DNA from: a virus
Strand: one strand, 5' to 3'
Length of the DNA: 23,188 bases
Virus record (IMG/VR): IMGVR_UViG_3300043409_001721
Location: 1 to 23,188 of that record
A program made the position numbers and the translations under genes. Positions 6,628-13,311 of this stretch are shown in pieces; within the stretch, counting starts at the first letter, position 1, and each line of letters starts with the position of its first letter. The notes under the pieces are model-generated. The model did not search any database. It was not told the origin of the DNA and saw only the letters and a program-made list of their open reading frames with translations.

Positions 6628-6640
6628 GGCCAAGGATGGC
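6628..6640 (+). repeat. Hairpin H2, copy 2, after second cassette gene
   Basis: This is the second copy of the CCGGCCAAGGATGGC element (6626-6640). Here the stem shortens to GCCA/TGGC because the outer base has changed. It lies six bases after the stop region of the 78-aa gene. Confidence 0.5.
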
Positions 6641-6661
6641 ACACCTAACAGGAGATAAGCC

Positions 6662-6928
6662 ATGTTTATCAATTACAGCACACAGACCGGCCTTAGTATC
6701 AACACATTCCGCACGCCATCCGGCTATGCAAATAGCGACATCATCGGCCTTGTAGATGATATTTGCGCTGGTAAAGATAGCTGCTGCCCGCTTGATGGTT
6801 CAAAGGCTGCACTTGAAGATGGCAGTTTGTGGGCAGAATGCCCGGATGAAACCCTTGAGGATTTGCACGCACTGATCTGTGAGCATGAAAAAAACGCTAT
6901 AGGAAATAAAAGCAATACAGACAAATAA
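6662..6928 (+). CDS. Small acidic protein, third gene of accessory cassette
   Basis: The product is 88 residues from ATG at 6662, with GGAG seven bases upstream. It is acidic, with a run of Asp and Glu around EDGSLWAECPDETLEDL, and has four Cys, including the adjacent pair in DSCCPLDG. There is no transmembrane segment. I do not recognise a family. Small acidic proteins in phage accessory operons are sometimes DNA mimics or inhibitors of host defence, but nothing in this sequence proves that. The gene sits 16 bases before the ribbon-helix-helix gene and is probably co-transcribed with it. Confidence 0.72.
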   Translation: MFINYSTQTGLSINTFRTPSGYANSDIIGLVDDICAGKDSCCPLDGSKAALEDGSLWAECPDETLEDLHALICEHEKNAIGNKSNTDK

Positions 6929-6944
6929 AAAAGGAGCAAATGGC

Positions 6945-7118
6945 ATGATAAAGCGTAAACTAGGCAGACCGAAATCAATAAACCCGCGCCAAAACGTCCG
7001 CATAAGACTGCCACAATCAACGCTAGACGGAGTTGATAGTTTGGTGGGGGGTATCTACCCAGACCGTACAGCAGTGATTGAAGCGGCAATAATCGCTTTT
7101 CTGGAGCCGAAGGAATGA
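6945..7118 (+). CDS. Ribbon-helix-helix DNA-binding protein
   Basis: The product is 57 residues from ATG at 6945, with AAGGAG eight bases upstream. An ATG at 6940 hits a stop after two codons. The basic N-terminus (MIKRKLGRPKS) is followed by NVRIRLPQSTLDGVDSLV and then YPDRTAVIEAAIIAFLE. This is the strand-helix-helix pattern of CopG/Arc-type repressors. It is the last gene of the four-gene cassette, a position typical of autorepressors that control small accessory operons, including anti-CRISPR operons. Its likely target is the cassette promoter near 6065-6093. The stop lies four bases from the convergent lipoprotein stop. Confidence 0.8.
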   Translation: MIKRKLGRPKSINPRQNVRIRLPQSTLDGVDSLVGGIYPDRTAVIEAAIIAFLEPKE

Positions 7119-7122
7119 AACC

Positions 7123-7353
7123 CTAGCGATTACAAGCGGCTACCAGTTGTGCCAATTGTTCTGGGGTAACGGATTGCCCCTTCGGCAGCTCTATCCTTGA
7201 GTACACGGCGGTGGATTTTGTCCACACGGGCCTGATCTCCACATTCGCGCAGAGTACCCCGTTGTCTGTTTCGTCAATGCCTATACTGTTTTCCAGACTT
7301 AGCCCCTGACAGCCTGCCAGAACGATCACAGACGCGATTACAGCAGCTTTCAC
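7123..7353 (-). CDS. Small outer-membrane-type lipoprotein
   Basis: The product is 76 residues from GTG at 7353, overlapping the previous stop as GTGA. A short hydrophobic signal (MKAAVIASVIVLAGC) ends in the lipobox LAGC, so Cys15 should be lipidated, as in Gram-negative hosts. The mature part has a second Cys pair and ends QLVAACNR. It is the last gene of the lysis block, where an outer-membrane spanin is often found. However, it is not proline-rich like Rz1 and no inner-membrane spanin partner is visible next to it, so that role is only a guess. The acyl-chain signal is clear; the function is not. Confidence 0.8.
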   Translation of the reverse strand: MKAAVIASVIVLAGCQGLSLENSIGIDETDNGVLCANVEIRPVWTKSTAVYSRIELPKGQSVTPEQLAQLVAACNR

Positions 7354-7757
7354 GGTTTAGCCCTCTTGTGGTATGCCACCAGCTTAGAATAGCCCCTAAC
7401 GCCCATATAACACCACCAGCGCCTTGCGAATCCCACCCCGTTCTCTTTCAGCCTTTCGCGGAAGAAAGCATCGGACTGAGCGCGCACAGACCACGGCAGC
7501 AAGCCCTGATCTGTCATCAGGCACAGAGCATCGTGAACAGCAGAAGCAATCACCATAGCCGGCGTGTCTACCGCCGGGCCGCTTCCAAAGTCCCATTCAA
7601 AACCATGCCCAAGTAGCATACTGCCGTCCTCGTATAGCTGGCAGGGCGGCTGTGGCAGCGTAACGTCAAAGCCCTTGATCGGGGTCTGGAACAGCAAGGG
7701 CGACAGCAGCCGGCCCTTTGTGCCTTTGTCAATCAAATCGTAGTGAATGGCAGTCAC
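7350..7757 (-). CDS. DUF1353 family phage protein
   Basis: The product is 135 residues from GTG at 7757, overlapping the stop of the lytic enzyme gene as GTGA. The core motif GFEWDFGSGPAVDTPAMV followed by ASAVHDALC (roughly residues 52-79) is the hallmark of DUF1353. The conserved His75-Asp76 suggests a metal- or peptide-binding site, but the biochemical role of the family is not established. It lies inside the lysis block, between the lytic enzyme and the lipoprotein, which hints at a cell-envelope function. The gene overlaps both neighbours, so expression is coupled to lysis genes. Confidence 0.85.
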   Translation of the reverse strand: MTAIHYDLIDKGTKGRLLSPLLFQTPIKGFDVTLPQPPCQLYEDGSMLLGHGFEWDFGSGPAVDTPAMVIASAVHDALCLMTDQGLLPWSVRAQSDAFFRERLKENGVGFARRWWCYMGVRGYSKLVAYHKRAKP

Positions 7758-8230
7758 GGTATCAGCTCACAAGCTGTCTGCCAGTGGTCTGCCCAAGATT
7801 CAGGCTTGGCCTTTCCCGGTCGCCAGAGCTTCAGGTAGTACGCCCATGCCAGATCGGGATCGGTCGGGATCGGGTTCTGGTGCGTGAAGATCAACAGCCT
7901 GGCGCAGCAGGCAGCGAGAATGTCGTTGTGCTCAATAGCCGCGTGAATGTCATCAACAACAGGCCGGACGCCCATTGCATTGCATATGTCGGCAAGCCGG
8001 CTGGCGGTCTTGGCTTTGTCTACTTTGACCAGCAAGCCCTCAACGCCGATACGCTCGAACTGCCAGAATGATCTGGCCGGCCCCTGCCCCATCTGCCTGC
8101 GGGCTTTGAACCGGCTTTCCTGTAGTGCTATCGCAATCATCAGCCGGCGAGCGGCTGGCGTATCGTATTCAGCAGGCAAGAGGCTGAAAGCTGCCGGGAG
8201 TATCCAGCGGTTGATAAATTCTGGAGTCAT
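7754..8230 (-). CDS. Lysozyme/transglycosylase-like lytic enzyme (endolysin)
   Basis: The product is 158 residues from ATG at 8230, overlapping the holin stop as ATGA. The segment ALQESRF with E38 and then GPARSFWQFE resembles the catalytic region of lytic-transglycosylase-like phage muralytic proteins, where the Glu is the general acid. There is no signal peptide, so it would need the holin to reach the cell wall. The holin directly upstream supports an endolysin. Residues beyond about 110 (WAYYLKLWRPGKAKPESW) are common to phage proteins of this type. I am confident in the gene and moderately so in the exact enzyme class. Confidence 0.8.
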   Translation of the reverse strand: MTPEFINRWILPAAFSLLPAEYDTPAARRLMIAIALQESRFKARRQMGQGPARSFWQFERIGVEGLLVKVDKAKTASRLADICNAMGVRPVVDDIHAAIEHNDILAACCARLLIFTHQNPIPTDPDLAWAYYLKLWRPGKAKPESWADHWQTACELIP

Positions 8231-8574
8231 GGTTTTTCTGCCGGTTCAGCGCCAAGAATACGAGCGATTTTTGCGCCAGCGGTCTGTTCCATCATGGCTA
8301 TTGCTCTGCCGCCCATGTGGCCAGCCACTCCGACAAGAAAGGCGGTCAAGAAGAAGTTGAACCCGGCACTGGCGCAAATGTAGGCCGTCATCACACCGGA
8401 AAAGCCTGAAATGGCGCATTCGCCGATCATTTCGATGATTGAAAATGGCGTCTTTCCGCTACGAACGCGCCCGATATAAGACACGGCCCCGCCCCACGCA
8501 GCGAGAAACAAAAACCACACATAAGCTACCCACTGACTAGCAACTGCCGTCAAATCTTTCGCCCAATCGTCCAC
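8227..8574 (-). CDS. Holin, LydA-like with three membrane segments
   Basis: The product is 115 residues from GTG at 8574; no convincing ATG precedes the first membrane segment. Three hydrophobic stretches are at about residues 14-34, 50-71 and 73-94, with a short cytoplasmic basic loop (GRVRSGKTPFS) after the first. The pattern matches LydA-like phage holins, which form holes in the inner membrane to release or activate the endolysin. The C-terminal tail is charged and short. The lytic enzyme gene follows immediately with an ATGA overlap, giving a normal holin-endolysin pair. The ribosome site is weak (AGG about 10 bases upstream), consistent with tight timing. Confidence 0.82.
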   Translation of the reverse strand: MDDWAKDLTAVASQWVAYVWFLFLAAWGGAVSYIGRVRSGKTPFSIIEMIGECAISGFSGVMTAYICASAGFNFFLTAFLVGVAGHMGGRAIAMMEQTAGAKIARILGAEPAEKP

Positions 8575-8600
8575 GGTGCTGCGCCTGTGTGAGTCTCGCC

Positions 8601-8867
8601 TTAAGCGGCTCTATTTTTGCGCCGATTCAGCCAATTGTAAAGCGCCATAGCACAAAACGCGCCGATCCATGCCCCCGTACCGATTGCCACCACGATTTGC
8701 CATTGGAATCCGCCACGCGATACCACCGAAACGCCGTAGACCTCGCCTGCTGCCATTAGGTACGAAGTAGGCACCATCCATGCGTAGTGGTTGCCAATGA
8801 CGTTTTTCTGCTGCCAGACCTTCAGGCCAACGTAGCAGAAAGAATTGATGAACAGGGCTAGGATCAT
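8601..8867 (-). CDS. Small membrane protein, 88 aa
   Basis: The start is ATG at 8867, overlapping the previous gene as ATGA; longer frames upstream are not supported. Hydrophobic segments are at the N-terminus (MILALFINSFCYVGLKV), in the middle (MVPTSYLMAAGEVYG) and near the C-terminus (VVAIGTGAWIGAFCAMAL). A basic tail NRRKNRAA follows. It lies directly before the holin gene. It could be a second holin or antiholin-type protein, or another inner-membrane factor. I do not recognise a named family. Confidence 0.72.
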   Translation of the reverse strand: MILALFINSFCYVGLKVWQQKNVIGNHYAWMVPTSYLMAAGEVYGVSVVSRGGFQWQIVVAIGTGAWIGAFCAMALYNWLNRRKNRAA

Positions 8868-9127
8868 CTCAGCCGCTCGCCTACAAGGTTTGCGTAGCCT
8901 GCGAGGTCGTCCCACGAGTCCTTGCAGTTGTTGTCGCCCGAAACGATCCGGCTGATCTTCGTGCATATCATGTCCATTGCCTCAAGCTGCACAGCCGGCC
9001 ACTCCTTACAGTTCTGCTCACGATAATCTGCTATAACTGCCTTCAGGATTTGCGCAATCACCGCCGTGTCGGCAAAGTCGCCGTGAGTCTTTTCCCTTTC
9101 GTTTAGCACCGCGTTTTCGTAGTTCAT
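8864..9127 (-). CDS. DUF6378-like phage protein
   Basis: The product is 87 residues from ATG at 9127, overlapping the upstream membrane gene as ATGA. It begins MNYENAVLNEREKTHGDF and ends DSWDDLAGYANLVGERLR. The KTHGDF segment, the LEAMDMICTKISRI helix and the W-x-D-x-A-G-Y motif are those of the small phage family DUF6378, linked in databases to nucleotide-modification contexts. The invariant His, Asp and Glu residues suggest a metal-dependent nucleotide-binding fold like MazG-type proteins, but activity is unproven. Confidence 0.8.
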   Translation of the reverse strand: MNYENAVLNEREKTHGDFADTAVIAQILKAVIADYREQNCKEWPAVQLEAMDMICTKISRIVSGDNNCKDSWDDLAGYANLVGERLR

Positions 9128-9330
9128 GCCCGCCCCCATTTGATCCAGTTGTAAGAAGCCACGCCAATGTAAACAACGCTGATGAACATCAAATCCGGCA
9201 TGTCTTTTCCGCCTGCCCGAACTATCCACAGCACTTCAGCGGCAATGCCGAACAGCCAGCCGATGGAATTTTTTTTACCAAGCAACACGAGTCCGGTTAT
9301 TTGCAAGACGTTCGCTATCCAGCCGATCAT
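9124..9330 (-). CDS. Small integral membrane protein, 68 aa
   Basis: The product starts at ATG 9330 with an ATGA overlap with the upstream gene. It holds two to three hydrophobic segments (IGWIANVLQITGLVLLG, IGWLFGIAAEVLWIV, LMFISVVYIGVASYNWI) and very few charged residues. The Trp/Tyr-rich ends loosely resemble one repeat of PnuC-type nicotinamide riboside transporters, but it is far too short to be a whole transporter. I treat it as an unassigned phage membrane protein. Membrane proteins encoded near the lysis genes can also modulate lysis timing. Confidence 0.72.
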   Translation of the reverse strand: MIGWIANVLQITGLVLLGKKNSIGWLFGIAAEVLWIVRAGGKDMPDLMFISVVYIGVASYNWIKWGRA

Positions 9331-9773
9331 TGCCGGTTGTCCAGTCTGTGCAACACAATCTTGCCGCCCGTGAATACGTTGCGTTTGGCCGCTGCTTTGA
9401 CCGCTTGAAAAGGTGTAGCGCCAGCATCAAGCGCAGCCTGTGCGTAGCTTGAACCGCTGCCGATTGCGCCTCTGTCAGCCACTACCGGATGCCACGATAA
9501 AATGCCGCTGTCTGCCATTGCCTCGAACAGCTTCCCGCCAGTCCAGATCAATGCGTGAACGTCCAGCGATTTTCGGCACCCATGTTTTCCCGCAATGAAA
9601 GTATTGGCCACTTCTTCAAAGTCACAGACAGCGCCGGCCATGAACAAGGTGATCCGCCCGCGCTGGTAACGCTTGCTGGCGGTGTCCGTGAACAGCTCGC
9701 CGGTAGCGGCATCGACAATGCGCGAATCAGTGGCAACGGTTTTGGATTTTAGGCAATAGGCCACGGTGGTCAT
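9327..9773 (-). CDS. Proteasome/HslV-like Ntn hydrolase
   Basis: The product is 148 residues from ATG at 9773. After the start Met comes TTVAY, so Thr2 would become the N-terminal nucleophile after Met removal. TDSRI (residues 15-19), a Lys at 34, the FMAGAVCD turn around G47, and AIGSGSSYAQAALDAGA (about 103-119) reproduce the pattern of HslV and 20S proteasome beta subunits. Phages carry such small proteasome-like proteins, but their substrates are mostly unknown. It lies between small unknown genes and the DUF6378 block and is not next to an AAA unfoldase, so it is either self-acting or uses a host ATPase. The start overlaps the previous stop as TAATG. Confidence 0.82.
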   Translation of the reverse strand: MTTVAYCLKSKTVATDSRIVDAATGELFTDTASKRYQRGRITLFMAGAVCDFEEVANTFIAGKHGCRKSLDVHALIWTGGKLFEAMADSGILSWHPVVADRGAIGSGSSYAQAALDAGATPFQAVKAAAKRNVFTGGKIVLHRLDNRQ

Positions 9774-9949
9774 TAGACGTCCGCTTGCCAGTCAAACCAC
9801 TCGTCTAGTTCTTCCCATATCGCCCGCTCGACCGCTTCCGTTATGACTCGCCCATCGGGTCTGTCTGTGTGCTTGTGAGCGCGGGCATATCCGTAAGTGA
9901 TCCCTTTTTCGATGCAGAGTTCCAGCAGCTTGCGGTGGTTAGGCGTCAT
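9773..9949 (-). CDS. Small phage protein, 58 aa
   Basis: The gene starts with ATG at 9949, overlapping the upstream gene as ATGA, and ends TAA at 9773, sharing a base with the next ATG. The product begins MTPNHRKLLELCIEKGITYG and ends WEELDEWFDWQADV. It is helical, with an Arg/His/Lys-rich middle (ARAHKHTDRP) and an acidic, Trp-rich tail. The general pattern is seen in many tailed phages as a conserved hypothetical protein, and I know no function. Overlaps on both sides argue it is translated. Confidence 0.72.
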   Translation of the reverse strand: MTPNHRKLLELCIEKGITYGYARAHKHTDRPDGRVITEAVERAIWEELDEWFDWQADV

Positions 9950-10158
9950 GTTTTGCCGCCTGCCGATGTTGCGGCAAATACCGCCGCAAACTCAAAACAA
10001 CTTGGCTTTTCCGAAAACATCGCAATCGGGAAATCTTCAGCGCCCCACCATTTCACAGCGTCGGCTATGACTTCCGGCGTGATTGCCCTGTCGCATGTTT
10101 CGCTGTTGGTGCAGGCTTGCCAGTACGGACAAAACTTTTTGTCGCGGAAGCAGATCAT
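9946..10158 (-). CDS. Small Cys-containing phage protein, 70 aa
   Basis: The product starts with ATG at 10158, overlapping the phosphoesterase stop as ATGA; AAGGGGGG lies just upstream. The N-terminus holds three Cys (C3, C10, C16) and one more at C22 in the segment CPYWQACTNSETCDR, so metal or disulfide chemistry is possible. The second half contains VKWWGAEDFPIAMF. I do not recognise the family. Confidence 0.7.
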   Translation of the reverse strand: MICFRDKKFCPYWQACTNSETCDRAITPEVIADAVKWWGAEDFPIAMFSEKPSCFEFAAVFAATSAGGKT

Positions 10159-11372
10159 GCGCCCCCCTTGAATTCGCGCAAGTCAGGCCGAATCGTGCAG
10201 CGCGAAATCTCGCCAGCCGTCTTGTGGTAGGTGATCGCTTTGGCTTCGCGGTTGGAATACAGGAAGCCGCGAGCGCCGTGTGCGTCCCTTGCCGATAGGG
10301 TTGGGTGCTGCTCAACAACAATGCCGCCCTTGTCGATCAGCTTGGTGTGGTGCATGTGGCCGGTGTGGATGTAGGTGAACTCGCACTGACCATATTCGCT
10401 TTTGAACTTTGGATCAGTGGCGAACAAGAGCGGAAGGTTGTCCATTTTCTGCAAGTGGCCGTGATGCCAGCCGATAAACACCTTGCCCCAGCGGTAGTGG
10501 TAGAACGGGAATGCGCTGTCATCGACAGTCACGCGAGCATTGGCGCGGAAAGTGTGCGACATGATCGCCCGCAGCCATACGCTAGACGCAATATCGTGGT
10601 TGCCCTCTGCCATCAGCACATGAACGCGCTTGTGCTTGTGTAACAGCATTTCAACGGCTTTCAGGCAAACGCTGATTGCAGTACGCACCAACAACGGGAA
10701 CCTGGTGTCAGCATCCAACACGTTTTTGGCTGTCGGTGTCATTGCCAGCAATCCGTCCCAGTGCAATAGATCACCAAGCTGCGCAAAGATACCCACTTCC
10801 GAATTTGGGCTACCTTCGATCATTGCCGCAAACGCATTTAGCAGCACGCGCTCTGCAATCGCCATATCCCAGCTTGCGCCGGTTTCATCAGCCCACGAAT
10901 ACATGCCCAAGTGGAAATCGGTCAAAGTGTAAAGCGTGAGGCTGTCGGCAATCTGATGCGCTGGCGCTTTTACTGGCTTGAACGGTTCAATGCCGCTTGA
11001 TAGTTCCTGCACCGCTTCCGCAAATGCTTGCGCGTGCTTGTCCTTGTCTGTCTCCGTTTTGTTCCAATACATCGCAACCGTTTCAGATCCATCTTCAGCA
11101 ACCTTCACCAGTTCGCTGCGGCCCTTCACCGCAAATGGCGGCGGCGTAATCCTTGTCAGGCCTTGCTCTGGGTCGTAGCCATGCCTGCGCAACATGATTT
11201 TGATGCGCTCTGCGCGTGCGTTTACGTTGCGTGTGGCGATCTGCTCAATTTTGGCGATTTGTGGCTGCGTTTTTCCTTCGATCAGCATCGCCAGCGTTTT
11301 CTTTTGCGTGTTGGTTTCAAGCAGATCGGCCATCTCTGGCGGGACTGCTTTCCAGTTCCAGTGCTTGCTCAT
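10155..11372 (-). CDS. Metallophosphoesterase with N-terminal HTH-like region
   Basis: The product is 405 residues from ATG at 11372, with GAGG nine bases upstream; a TTG five codons earlier is less likely. The first 70 residues contain a helix-turn-helix-like segment (LIEGKTQPQIAKIEQIATRNVN), and the catalytic domain follows from about 145. Dinuclear-metal motifs are complete: TDFHLG (D152, H154), GDLLHWD (D201), GNHD (258-260), HHGH around 303, and TGHMHH (339-342). This is the calcineurin-like superfamily that includes Mre11/SbcD nucleases. A role in phage DNA processing fits the NinG neighbour. The substrate cannot be read from sequence. The 5' end overlaps the NinG gene by 56 bases. Confidence 0.9.
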   Translation of the reverse strand: MSKHWNWKAVPPEMADLLETNTQKKTLAMLIEGKTQPQIAKIEQIATRNVNARAERIKIMLRRHGYDPEQGLTRITPPPFAVKGRSELVKVAEDGSETVAMYWNKTETDKDKHAQAFAEAVQELSSGIEPFKPVKAPAHQIADSLTLYTLTDFHLGMYSWADETGASWDMAIAERVLLNAFAAMIEGSPNSEVGIFAQLGDLLHWDGLLAMTPTAKNVLDADTRFPLLVRTAISVCLKAVEMLLHKHKRVHVLMAEGNHDIASSVWLRAIMSHTFRANARVTVDDSAFPFYHYRWGKVFIGWHHGHLQKMDNLPLLFATDPKFKSEYGQCEFTYIHTGHMHHTKLIDKGGIVVEQHPTLSARDAHGARGFLYSNREAKAITYHKTAGEISRCTIRPDLREFKGGA

Positions 11373-11931
11373 GTTTTTTAGCCTCAAGTTGCTGCCGTTT
11401 GTCCTTGTACTCGGTTTTTAATTCCTTGATCTGCTCTACCGTGTACTTCCTGACTTCATGCGGGCCTTCCAACCACGCCAAGCGATCCGGCCCAATCCGC
11501 ATCAGCAGTTCTTTCCGGTACTCAATCAGGTTGCCGGATAGGTAGCTGTTGCACGCCTCGCACTGCTTCCAGCAATTCAACGGCTCGAACCGTAGCGCGG
11601 GCATACTCCCTACACTGCGGTAATGGCCGGCATTCATCTTCACGTTGTTGCCACGCCCACAGCTCACACACGGCAAATGCTGGTCACGCGCCCGGATGTA
11701 GGCGTTAAAGCTGGCCTGCGCTTCCTTCAGCCACTCAGAGCGCGTTTTCAGCTTGGCCTTTGTCTCTGCCTTGTCTTTCCGCGCTTTTACCTTCAGCCGC
11801 TTCCTGCCGGCATGTATTGCCCATTCGATCTTGTGATCTTCACTGCACCACGCCTGCAAGCCCTGCACGATCCCGACTTCACGGCGGAAGCGGTCGCCAC
11901 AGTGGGAGCATTTGCGCGTTGCTGTGGTCAA
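11317..11931 (-). CDS. ninG: NinG-like recombination protein
   Basis: The best start is TTG at 11931, where TTGA overlaps the previous TGA and GGGAG is eight bases upstream. The product is then 204 residues, close to lambda NinG. It opens with a zinc-finger pair (CSHCG at residues 8-12, later WCSEDH), then a basic helical spacer, then CVSCG and GHYRSVG, and CEACNSYLSGN. That order of Cys/His motifs is the NinG (Rap) signature. In lambda the protein is a structure-specific nuclease for recombination intermediates. It lies between a conserved unknown gene and the metallophosphoesterase, so this part of the operon is about DNA transactions. Confidence 0.9.
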   Translation of the reverse strand: MTTATRKCSHCGDRFRREVGIVQGLQAWCSEDHKIEWAIHAGRKRLKVKARKDKAETKAKLKTRSEWLKEAQASFNAYIRARDQHLPCVSCGRGNNVKMNAGHYRSVGSMPALRFEPLNCWKQCEACNSYLSGNLIEYRKELLMRIGPDRLAWLEGPHEVRKYTVEQIKELKTEYKDKRQQLEAKKHEQALELESSPARDGRSA

Positions 11932-12398
11932 GCCGCTTGCTCCCTCTGAAATTTTGAGAACTCGCCACGCGATTCCAGCACCAGCCCATCGCCGGCAGCG
12001 ATGTTTTGCAGCCAGCACAGAAAAATGAACATCTCGCCTCGCGTGTATTCCTTCGACGATCTCAACTGCAATGCGCCCGCCTCGCCCGTCCAGGGATCAA
12101 TCGGCCTGATTACCATCCATGCCGCGCCTGTCTCGGTGTAGTAACGCCTCTTTGCGACTTTCTTGATGCCTTCCAGTTCGGCTTCCGTTACTGCTTTCTT
12201 CGCTTTGTTCAACAGGTGTGCGGCGTACTCGGTCAGCCAAACATGAAGCAAGGCGTTTTGATCCAGCGACCTATCCGCACCAATGCGCCAGGTGAACGTA
12301 ATGTATTTATGTTCACGGAACAGCGACTGCATGAAATTCACAAACGCCAGCACGGCGACAGGCGAATTCACAAGGAAGGTTTTTTCGTCAATTTGCAC
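11928..12398 (-). CDS. Conserved phage protein upstream of ninG (nin-region)
   Basis: The product is 156 residues from GTG at 12398, overlapping its upstream gene by 11 bases. A central segment, RSLDQNALLHVWLTEYAAHLL, precedes KKVAKRRYYTETG and then WMVIRPIDPWTGE. The pattern is that of a conserved phage family often found next to NinG. The RSLDQN region loosely recalls NinB, a DNA-binding recombination protein, but the match is too weak to name it so. It has several conserved aromatic residues, no membrane segment and no signal. Confidence 0.78.
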   Translation of the reverse strand: MQIDEKTFLVNSPVAVLAFVNFMQSLFREHKYITFTWRIGADRSLDQNALLHVWLTEYAAHLLNKAKKAVTEAELEGIKKVAKRRYYTETGAAWMVIRPIDPWTGEAGALQLRSSKEYTRGEMFIFLCWLQNIAAGDGLVLESRGEFSKFQREQAA

Positions 12399-12600
12399 GG
12401 CGCTTCTTGGCCTCGCCGTCGATCTTCACGCGCCACGCCTGATCGTTTTGAGTGTGCATGTTGATGGACGCCGGCAATACCTGTTCGCCGCTTGCCTTGC
12501 TTTGAATCTTTCCGCCTCTTGCCTCAAAAACGGCAACTTGCGCGGCGATTTCTTCCGGGCTGAATCCTGCGGGCGGTGGTGGTAGTGTGGGGCGGCTCAT
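12388..12600 (-). CDS. Small phage protein, 70 aa, with RGGKI motif
   Basis: The product starts with ATG at 12600, in an ATGA overlap with the 53-aa gene, and overlaps the following gene by 11 bases. The N-terminus is proline-rich (MSRPTLPPPPAGFSPEE). A helix leads to FEARGGKIQSKASG, an R-G-G-K-I turn seen in several small phage proteins, and the tail is basic (GEAKKRRAN). The function is unknown. The basic character suggests nucleic-acid contact. Confidence 0.68.
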   Translation of the reverse strand: MSRPTLPPPPAGFSPEEIAAQVAVFEARGGKIQSKASGEQVLPASINMHTQNDQAWRVKIDGEAKKRRAN

Positions 12601-12758
12601 GGGATTCTACCAGCTAATTTATCGCTCACCATTGCAGCAAGCCTCTGCTCGTCGTTGTTCGCCGGTAGTGCCAGTTGATCGCGGTCGTCTTCGCGCTGCA
12701 TGAATGCGAAAATGATTTCCTCGGCTTCGCGCCGGTCTAGCGTTATCGTGTCTTTCAC
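12597..12758 (-). CDS. Small helical protein, 53 aa
   Basis: The start is GTG at 12758 (GTGA overlap with the upstream stop); the gene ends TGA at 12597 (ATGA overlap with the downstream start). The product is helical and acidic, with REAEEIIFAFMQREDDRD and a Leu/Ala-rich second helix. I cannot assign a family. Precise overlaps on both sides support it as a true gene, and no other frame fills this interval. Confidence 0.62.
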   Translation of the reverse strand: MKDTITLDRREAEEIIFAFMQREDDRDQLALPANNDEQRLAAMVSDKLAGRIP

Positions 12759-13063
12759 TTTGCCCCCTCAATTACAGCTAAAAGTTGTGCCAGTGTTTTT
12801 ATTGGCTTCAGCGGCTTGCCAGTTCCGGCGCTTGCCGTCAGCCCCTTTTTGCCCATTTCGTTATCAATTGCGAACCATTCCAGCCACTCGAACTCGTCGC
12901 CGATAATCAACGAAATGGCGCGGGTGTATGTCGCCTGCATCGTCCATATGCTTTGCTTTAATGGCCCATCATTCACACCGATGGCCTTGTCGAGCGCGGC
13001 CAGCGCCCTGTCGCTGTTTTTGATGGTGGTCTGCCACTCTTGCAGGAGCTTTAGCTTGTTCAT
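12755..13063 (-). CDS. Unknown phage protein, 102 aa
   Basis: The start is ATG at 13063, overlapping the zinc-ribbon gene as ATGA. The product is mostly helical (MNKLKLLQEWQTTIKN, DRALAALDKAIG) with a middle segment DEFEWLEWFAIDNEMG and a C-terminal LAQLLAVIEGAK. It has no Cys and no membrane span. I do not recognise it. It is part of the chain of overlapping small genes between the replication genes and NinG. Confidence 0.7.
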   Translation of the reverse strand: MNKLKLLQEWQTTIKNSDRALAALDKAIGVNDGPLKQSIWTMQATYTRAISLIIGDEFEWLEWFAIDNEMGKKGLTASAGTGKPLKPIKTLAQLLAVIEGAK

Positions 13064-13311
13064 GCGCTCACCCTCAACGACACCGAGGCCATGCGGCCCA
13101 TGATTGAATTAAATCCTTCAAGCGGCGTTGATTCAATCCGCGCCAACCTTTGCACGTTGCCGTCAACTTTTTTCGGCCTGCCGCGTTTCACAAGTTTATC
13201 ACTGCGGAAACGCTTGCGGGCCAGAGCCTCATCAGCAACGCACCGCTTGCAAACAAGGCGTGCCGTGTAGCACTCAGCATTGCAGCCGTTTTTGCACATG
13301 CGCGGAGTCAT
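13060..13311 (-). CDS. Zinc-ribbon protein with GRPKK tail motif, 83 aa
   Basis: The start is ATG at 13311 (ATGA overlap); a TTG seven codons upstream is less likely. Cys residues at 6, 10, 14, 21 and 24 (MCKNGCNAEC, CKRC) form a probable zinc ribbon. Basic residues follow, with RGRPKK at 43-48, which resembles an AT-hook and suggests minor-groove DNA contact. The function is unknown. Together with the next gene upstream it may act as a small transcription or DNA-processing factor. Confidence 0.72.
   Translation of the reverse strand: MTPRMCKNGCNAECYTARLVCKRCVADEALARKRFRSDKLVKRGRPKKVDGNVQRLARIESTPLEGFNSIMGRMASVSLRVSA

Noticed and set aside
7119-7122. Bidirectional terminator between cassette and lipoprotein genes
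   Set aside because: The two stops are only four bases apart and no stem-loop fits there.
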